Made by a program: the position numbers and the translations under genes. From contig JAPLJY010000148.1 in assembly GCA_026388345.1 (NCBI GenBank), forward strand, positions 1-10,252: a stretch of DNA of 10,252 bases, in the 5' to 3' direction. The notes below the pieces were generated by a model. It had not been told where the DNA came from, ran no database searches, and saw nothing but the letters and a program-made list of their open reading frames with translations. Source of the DNA: Deltaproteobacteria bacterium. Lineage in GTDB: Bacteria; Desulfobacterota; Syntrophia; Syntrophales; UBA5619. Below are positions 6,518-10,252 of this stretch, piece by piece (the stretch's first letter is position 1; each line of letters opens with the position of its first letter).

Positions 6518-7636
6518 CTACTTATTGTGGTCCTCAATCTTGCCGTCCTTGACAATCCAGATGCCGATATCGGCATGCTCCATCCCCCGGTTTTCATCGA
6601 AGGTCTTATCTCCCGTGACGCCCTTATAGCCCTTGGAAGCCGCCGGCAGGGCCGCACGGATGCCTTCCGCCGTATAGCCTCCTTTTTCCACGGCCCTTGC
6701 CGTCAGATACACCATGTCGTAGTTGTAGTCGCCGAAGATGGGGATCTTGTCATCACCGTATTTTTTCATGTAGGCGGCCTTGAACGCCTTGTATGTCTCG
6801 GTGTCCTGGGGTACGGAGGGATAGGTTCCCATGACGCCCTCGGCGGCCTTGCCGGCCAGTTCGACCATCTTGGGGGCACGGGCCGCGGAACCGCAGAGCC
6901 ACTGGGTTTTGACGCCCGTCTCGTAGGCCTGCTTGAACTGCACCGCTCCCTCATTGATGTAGGTCAGGTTGACGATGGCCGTGGGATTGTCCTTGTTTGC
7001 CCGCAGGAGCTCGGTGCGGTAATCCGTCTTCTTTTCATCAAAGGGAATGATGTCCGTGACGACGCCGCCCATCTTTTTGAAGCTGGTCACGAATCCGTCC
7101 TTGAGGTCCAATCCCCAGTCGTTGTTGATATACATGACAGGCAGCTTGCGGTAACCCAGGTCAAAGGCCAGTTTTGCCAGGCGCTGTCCCTGTTTGGAGT
7201 TGGAGGGGATGATCCGGAAGATATAGTTACCGGCCTGCGTGAGTTTTTCCGCTGTCCCCTGGGCCGACAGCATGACCACCTTGCTTTCCTGGGCTACCGG
7301 CGCCGCGGCCATGAAATTGGAGCTCCCGGCAGGTCCAAAAAGGACGGAGACTTTGTCGACGGTGATCAGTTTGCGGACCGCCGAAACGCAGTCCTTGGGA
7401 TTGCTTTTATTGTCCTCATAGACAATCTCGATTTTCTTTCCGTTGATGCCCCCCTTGGCATTGATCTCCTCCACGGCAAGATCCACGCACTTCTTGAATC
7501 CCTCGCCGTAAACGGCGATGCTTCCGGAAAGAGCGAAAGCGGCGCCAATCTTGACATTTTCAGCCGCCCATATGGGGGCGACGGAGAAACATACCAGCAA
7601 TGAAAATACCGATAAAATGAGCGCGAATCTTTTCAT
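6518..7636 (-). CDS. livK: Periplasmic substrate-binding protein of the importer, LivK-type
   Basis: A 372-residue type I periplasmic-binding protein that delivers a ligand to LivHM. Residues 1-24 are a Sec signal peptide: KR at 2-3, a hydrophobic core, and a likely cut after IWA. The mature protein begins AENVKIGAAFALSGSIAVYG, the usual family opening with the ligand-contact loop. Other family marks are AVEEINAKGGINGKKIEIVY (54-73), VLFGPAGSSNFMA (98-110), and NDWGLDLKDGF (172-182). The start at 7636 is chosen over an upstream ATG at 7696 because GGGAGG lies seven bases before it and the longer form would put 20 extra residues before the signal peptide. The ligand is not fixed by the sequence: branched-chain amino acids are the default, but related proteins bind amides, aromatic acids or other carboxylates. 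Confidence 0.92.
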   Translation of the reverse strand: MKRFALILSVFSLLVCFSVAPIWAAENVKIGAAFALSGSIAVYGEGFKKCVDLAVEEINAKGGINGKKIEIVYEDNKSNPKDCVSAVRKLITVDKVSVLFGPAGSSNFMAAAPVAQESKVVMLSAQGTAEKLTQAGNYIFRIIPSNSKQGQRLAKLAFDLGYRKLPVMYINNDWGLDLKDGFVTSFKKMGGVVTDIIPFDEKKTDYRTELLRANKDNPTAIVNLTYINEGAVQFKQAYETGVKTQWLCGSAARAPKMVELAGKAAEGVMGTYPSVPQDTETYKAFKAAYMKKYGDDKIPIFGDYNYDMVYLTARAVEKGGYTAEGIRAALPAASKGYKGVTGDKTFDENRGMEHADIGIWIVKDGKIEDHNK

Positions 7637-7643
7637 GTTACGA

Positions 7644-7649
7644 CCTCCC
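7644..7649 (-). promoter_or_regulatory. Ribosome binding site deciding the livK start
   Basis: GGGAGG on the minus strand, seven bases before the ATG at 7636. It supports the start that leaves a normal signal peptide. Confidence 0.75.
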
Positions 7650-7655
7650 ATAATT

Positions 7656-7696
7656 ATTTTAGCACCCTTCCTATAGAGAATGTCCGGGTGTGTCAA
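7656..7696 (-). promoter_or_regulatory. Promoter region of the liv operon
   Basis: On the minus strand a perfect TTGACA lies at 7696-7691, directly after the U-tract of the preceding operon's terminator. A TATAGG at 7675-7670 is 15 bases downstream, a slightly short spacing. A second candidate is the extended -10 TGC-TAAAAT at 7664-7656, which could work without a -35 box. Which one is used cannot be decided from sequence. Either would make a leader of a few tens of bases containing the ribosome site. No operator-like repeat was noticed here. Confidence 0.45.
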
Positions 7697-7698
7697 TG

Positions 7699-7729
7699 AA
7701 AAAGCGGGGATTGCAGATCATGTCCCCGC
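7699..7729 (-). terminator. Rho-independent terminator of the reductase/DUF6599 operon
   Basis: On the minus strand GCGGGGA (7729-7723), a 12-base loop, TCCCCGC (7710-7704), then five T (7703-7699). The seven-base-pair stem is perfect and GC-rich with an immediate U-tract. It lies about 95 bases after the DUF6599-like stop codon and three bases before the TTGACA of the liv promoter, separating the two operons. Confidence 0.85.
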
Positions 7730-7785
7730 ATAATTACGCCCATTCTCGGTTGGTGCGGAAGATTACAGATTGGTTTGTTTGGGAG

Positions 7786-7826
7786 ACGATACCCAAAAAC
7801 CGAAGGGGATATCAAGCAACATACTA
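7786..7826 (-). repeat. Post-operon repeat element, copy 2
   Basis: A 41-base element whose end includes the stop codon of the DUF6599-like gene. The plus-strand core is ACGATAC, CC, AAAAACCG, AAGGGG, ATATCAAG, ending ATACTA; it matches copy 1 (2707-2745) in both order and orientation. GATACCC and GGGATATC can pair with one bulged base, leaving a short A-rich and C-rich loop. It sits between the stop codon and a separate canonical terminator, so it is unlikely to be the main terminator here. Confidence 0.6.
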
Positions 7827-8735
7827 TTTTTTCTTTTCCAACCCCTCTGCAAAAAGTTTTAGAACCCTGGAGCGAAGGGTTTCGTCGGCAAGATCCAACG
7901 CGCCCCAGATATAATTCCCCTTCCAATAAAAATCCATTCCTCCATGGTACGGATCTTTCAGTTGGTAGCGGCCCTCTTCGACTTTATCTTGAGGATTTCC
8001 GGTATGCTTCAGGTATTCCCGGATCATATTCCGGCAGTCTTCTGGATTTGTCCCCTCGATGACAAAGAGTTTGAATTTCTTGCCCGAAAGTTCGTAATCC
8101 GCCGTAAAGGCGGAATGAAAAAAGGAATAGCCCAGGAATTCCCTGGCGATGAATTTCTCGGAATTTTTCTTTTCCCCTTCGCGGGGGAAGGCGGACAGGA
8201 TGGAGGGCAGCGATCCCTTCCCCCCCCAATTCTCGACAAGCTTTTTGGCAAAGGCGGTCAAGACCTCTTGGTCCTCGGGGCCGGCACTGTCGCTGCTCAT
8301 TTTCACATAGCAGTCGGCTGTCAGAAAGTTCAGAACCCCTTTTTCGCTGTACCCCTGGGCCCCGATCTCCAGGTAGTTCGCATTGCCGAGGCGTTCCTGG
8401 CTGTAGATTCCGAAGGCATGGACGGGGGTTTTATGGCGGTAAACTTCAATGGTTACGGAAGCTTTCCGATCATTCACGTAGTCGGCCACCTTCAATTCCT
8501 GAAAATCGTACTTCAGATAAAGGTCCGCCCCTCCGTTGATGTAGTCATACAGATTCGCCGGTGAAAAAATTTGAATTTCACCGGATTGTTTCCATCCGGC
8601 CATTTCCGGAAAGGAATAGGTCCCCCTCTCTGCGCCTGAGGCCCATGAGGATGCGCCATTCCCCAACATCCAGCCCATCAAAAGAAAAAGGAGAAAAAGA
8701 AAACAGGCTTTTTGGACCGCACTGAATTTTTTCAT
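7824..8735 (-). CDS. Secreted DUF6599-family protein of unknown function
   Basis: A 303-residue protein with an N-terminal export signal: basic start MKKF, hydrophobic core at about 10-27, and a likely cut near WASG-AE (31-36). The mature part resembles the DUF6599 family. The pattern is a Trp near the start, then IFSPANLYDYINGGADLYL (56-74), VTIEVYRHKTPVHAFGIYS (94-112), and a later EFLGYSFF segment (199-206). It has no membrane helix after the signal and no catalytic signature I recognise; one Cys pair candidate is C142 and C234. It follows the Tat-type reductase gene after 75 bases with no terminator between, so the two are probably co-transcribed and both exported. The ribosome site is weak (GGAAGTGAGAGA before the ATG). 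It is the last gene before the terminator at 7729-7699. The family assignment is from memory of its motif pattern. Confidence 0.75.
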   Translation of the reverse strand: MKKFSAVQKACFLFLLFLLMGWMLGNGASSWASGAERGTYSFPEMAGWKQSGEIQIFSPANLYDYINGGADLYLKYDFQELKVADYVNDRKASVTIEVYRHKTPVHAFGIYSQERLGNANYLEIGAQGYSEKGVLNFLTADCYVKMSSDSAGPEDQEVLTAFAKKLVENWGGKGSLPSILSAFPREGEKKNSEKFIAREFLGYSFFHSAFTADYELSGKKFKLFVIEGTNPEDCRNMIREYLKHTGNPQDKVEEGRYQLKDPYHGGMDFYWKGNYIWGALDLADETLRSRVLKLFAEGLEKKK

Positions 8736-8810
8736 TCTCTCACTTCCTTATCCGCCCTTGCCCTCCGCCCTCTTGCCTTCGCCGCAAGCCCGCAGGGGAC
8801 TGCTTTTCGA

Positions 8811-10019
8811 TCAGGCAATGAATTCCGCGGGTACATCCCGGAGACGGATCACATCCTGAATCTTTCTTGAAACGTTGAAGCCGATCGAACATTTCACCGG
8901 ACATTCGTCGCAGTCCCCGCACACCCGGGGGGGAAGATTCAGGGAAAGCAAAAGGTCCTGGGCATGGCTGAGATTCCGGTAGCCGTAAACATACATGTAA
9001 GCCCTCATCAGGTCGGGGATGGGGAGTTCCTGGGGGCATTGCTCCAAACACTGGCCGCAGCCCTGGCAGTACAATCCGGCATGAAAGGCCGCCCATTGCA
9101 ATCGGGCCTTCTCGGATCTCGTAAGAGCCGGATCTTCCATGACCGACAGGTCGAGGTTCATCTGGTCAAAGGTTGTGAACCCGGCGATGATCGTGTGGAC
9201 ATTGGAATCCTGGAGGACCCATTTTAATGCGGGAACGGGTTCGACGGGTTTTTCCGCCCTCTCCTGCAACTGCACTCCCCCCATCGCCTTCATGACGATC
9301 ACCCCCATGCCGGCCGAAGCAGCCTTGGCAATGCACTCCCTGATCTCCACCTGGTGCTTCTGTTTGAAATTGTAGGTGGTCAGAAGCACGTCGTAGAATT
9401 TCGAATCGATTGCGGCCTGAAGCACCTCCGGTTCATTCTTGTGGGTGGAGATTCCGATGAAACGGATTTTACCCGCTTTTTTGGCCTTTTCCAGGGCATT
9501 CAGAACCGGTTCGTAAAGGGCGGATTCTCGGACGGAAACCCCATGATGATGGTAAATATCGATGTAATCCAGCCCCAAATTTTTCAGGCTGGCATCGATT
9601 TTCTTTTGAAAGTCGTCCTCCGTGGCCTCTTTCGTGTAGAGTCCCGTACTGCGGTCTGTGGGCGGGTGGGCCTTGGTGGCAATCACGTATGAATCCCGGG
9701 GCCGCTCCTTGACGACTTCGCCGATCATCTTCTCATTCGTGCTTCTTTGATAAGTCGTGGCCGTGTCGAGGAGAACCATGCCGGAATTCAAGGCGGCCCG
9801 GACCAGATTGGGATTGCTGGAATTCATGACCCCCATGTTGATCACGGGAAGCTTGATTCCTGTTTTTCCAAGGGTTCGATAGATGATCTTTGGCTCCCTT
9901 GGGGGGTTTTTCGTCGTTTCTTCCGGCTTCATTTCATTGGCAGAGAGGAAGAAAAATCCGCCGAATCCGGCAGCCGTCGACTTCATAAAATCCCTTCTGT
10001 CCATTCCATTGTCGGCCAT
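8811..10019 (-). CDS. Tat-exported aldo/keto reductase with two C-terminal [4Fe-4S] motifs
   Basis: A 402-residue fusion. Residues 8-12 form a twin-arginine motif (RRDFM) followed by a glycine-rich hydrophobic stretch to about 26, a Tat export signal. Residues about 45-300 are an aldo/keto reductase barrel with the catalytic set D85, Y90, K116 and H159. The nucleotide loop near IIAGFTTFDQMN (277-288) departs from the common IPG form. Two cysteine motifs follow: C318, C321, C324, C328 and C367, C370, C373, C377, both CxxCxxCxxxC, each able to hold a [4Fe-4S] cluster. Iron-sulfur aldo/keto reductases of this type (COG1453-like) are mostly uncharacterised. A reduced nicotinamide or an electron relay from the clusters could serve the barrel. 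AAGGAG (10031-10026) lies six bases before the ATG; a second ATG at residue 6 is possible. The downstream partner is the DUF6599-like gene. The substrate is unknown. Confidence 0.88.
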   Translation of the reverse strand: MADNGMDRRDFMKSTAAGFGGFFFLSANEMKPEETTKNPPREPKIIYRTLGKTGIKLPVINMGVMNSSNPNLVRAALNSGMVLLDTATTYQRSTNEKMIGEVVKERPRDSYVIATKAHPPTDRSTGLYTKEATEDDFQKKIDASLKNLGLDYIDIYHHHGVSVRESALYEPVLNALEKAKKAGKIRFIGISTHKNEPEVLQAAIDSKFYDVLLTTYNFKQKHQVEIRECIAKAASAGMGVIVMKAMGGVQLQERAEKPVEPVPALKWVLQDSNVHTIIAGFTTFDQMNLDLSVMEDPALTRSEKARLQWAAFHAGLYCQGCGQCLEQCPQELPIPDLMRAYMYVYGYRNLSHAQDLLLSLNLPPRVCGDCDECPVKCSIGFNVSRKIQDVIRLRDVPAEFIA

Positions 10020-10086
10020 ATGAAACTCCTTCCTGTTTAGAAAATCTTAAGAAAATAGGCGCCCCCCGGATTTTCAGGTGCAGAAT

Positions 10087-10095
10087 AGTATAGCA
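10087..10095 (-). promoter_or_regulatory. Extended -10 promoter candidate for the reductase operon
   Basis: TGC-TATACT on the minus strand (10095-10087) matches the extended -10 form, with no good -35 box in front. Transcription would begin near 10080, leaving a leader of about 60 bases that includes the inverted repeat GAAAAT/ATTTTC at 10051-10056 and 10070-10075. Confidence 0.4.
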
Positions 10096-10100
10096 CGGGG

Positions 10101-10130
10101 AAACGGCCGGGGGAAGGGAAATCGCCGTTT
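10101..10130 (-). repeat. Inverted repeat at the end of the GspE/PilB gene
   Basis: AAACGGC (10130-10124 on the minus strand) and GCCGTTT (10107-10101) form a seven-base-pair stem with a 16-base C-rich loop, starting inside the stop codon region. The stem ends in TTT followed by CCCC rather than a U-tract, so it would be at best a weak terminator. Confidence 0.35.
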
Positions 10131-10252
10131 TACCGCATGCAGATGCTGAGCACCTCGATGAGGTCCGTTTCCCCCCGCAGGACCTTGAGGATGCCGCCCT
10201 GGAGCAGGGTCTTCATCCCCTCGCCCGCGGCGGTTTTCCGGATGGCGGCCAT
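10130..10252 (-). CDS. C-terminal end of a GspE/PulE/PilB-family secretion or pilus ATPase
   Basis: Only the last 40 codons and the stop are present; the gene begins beyond the right edge. The reading EGMKTLLQGGILKVLRGETD (residues 11-30 of the visible part) followed by LIEVLSIC is the conserved tail of hexameric traffic ATPases. In full-length relatives it follows the helix where the pattern is [LA]A..GM.TL..DG..KVL.G.T...EVL. These enzymes power type II secretion or type IV pilus assembly at the inner membrane. The tail alone cannot separate GspE from PilB. It ends about 110 bases before the reductase gene. Confidence 0.8.
   Translation of the reverse strand: MAAIRKTAAGEGMKTLLQGGILKVLRGETDLIEVLSICMR

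Noticed and set aside
6527..7603. A long plus-strand open frame (358 codons) opposite livK
   Set aside because: It is the antisense shadow of a well-supported GC-rich gene with family motifs; its product shows no domain and is low in plausible structure.
10051..10075. GAAAAT/ATTTTC inverted repeat in the leader of the reductase gene as a terminator for the GspE/PilB gene
   Set aside because: The stem is six A/T-rich pairs only, and the likely reductase promoter lies upstream of it, so it would end the wrong transcript.

Overview
All recognisable genes in this window lie on the minus strand, so biological reading order is from right to left. The coding regions are GC-rich. The gene content is a leucine-type ABC importer, a Tat-exported iron-sulfur aldo/keto reductase with a DUF6599-type protein, a type II secretion/type IV pilus ATPase tail and an AbiE toxin-antitoxin pair. 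This fits an anaerobic or syntrophic member of the former Deltaproteobacteria (Desulfobacterota, Syntrophales-like). That placement is inferred from gene content and style; no marker gene is present to prove it.

Reading from the right: (1) 10252-10130, the last 40 codons of a GspE/PilB-family ATPase. (2) 10019-7824, a two-gene unit: a Tat-signal aldo/keto reductase carrying two C-terminal [4Fe-4S] motifs, then a secreted DUF6599-like protein. It ends in a clear intrinsic terminator at 7729-7699. (3) 7636-2757, a complete livK-livH-livM-livG-livF importer operon with overlapping or tightly spaced genes. It starts directly behind that terminator, with a TTGACA box next to the U-tract, and a small flavodoxin-like gene is attached at its end. 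(4) 2518-1, an accessory-looking stretch: an orphan ParB-like gene, about 620 bases of AT-richer DNA without a convincing gene, then an AbiEi antitoxin gene overlapping by one base the start of an AbiEii nucleotidyltransferase toxin gene that runs off the left edge.

LivK captures a substrate in the periplasm, LivH and LivM form the channel, and LivG and LivF power it. The substrate may be branched-chain amino acids or another small amide or carboxylate; the sequence does not settle this. The reductase and DUF6599-like protein are probably both exported and may act together outside the cytoplasm. AbiEi is expected to neutralise AbiEii and repress the pair; the DNA upstream of abiEi holds a cluster of TGTGC/GCACA half-sites that could be its operator.

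Three patterns are not explained by the genes. A 39-41 base element occurs twice, each time just downstream of the last gene of an operon and in the same orientation. A 32-base tandem duplication sits at the 3' end of the ParB-like gene. A palindrome and half-site array lies in front of abiEi. I saw no tRNA, rRNA, CRISPR array, insertion sequence or transposase.
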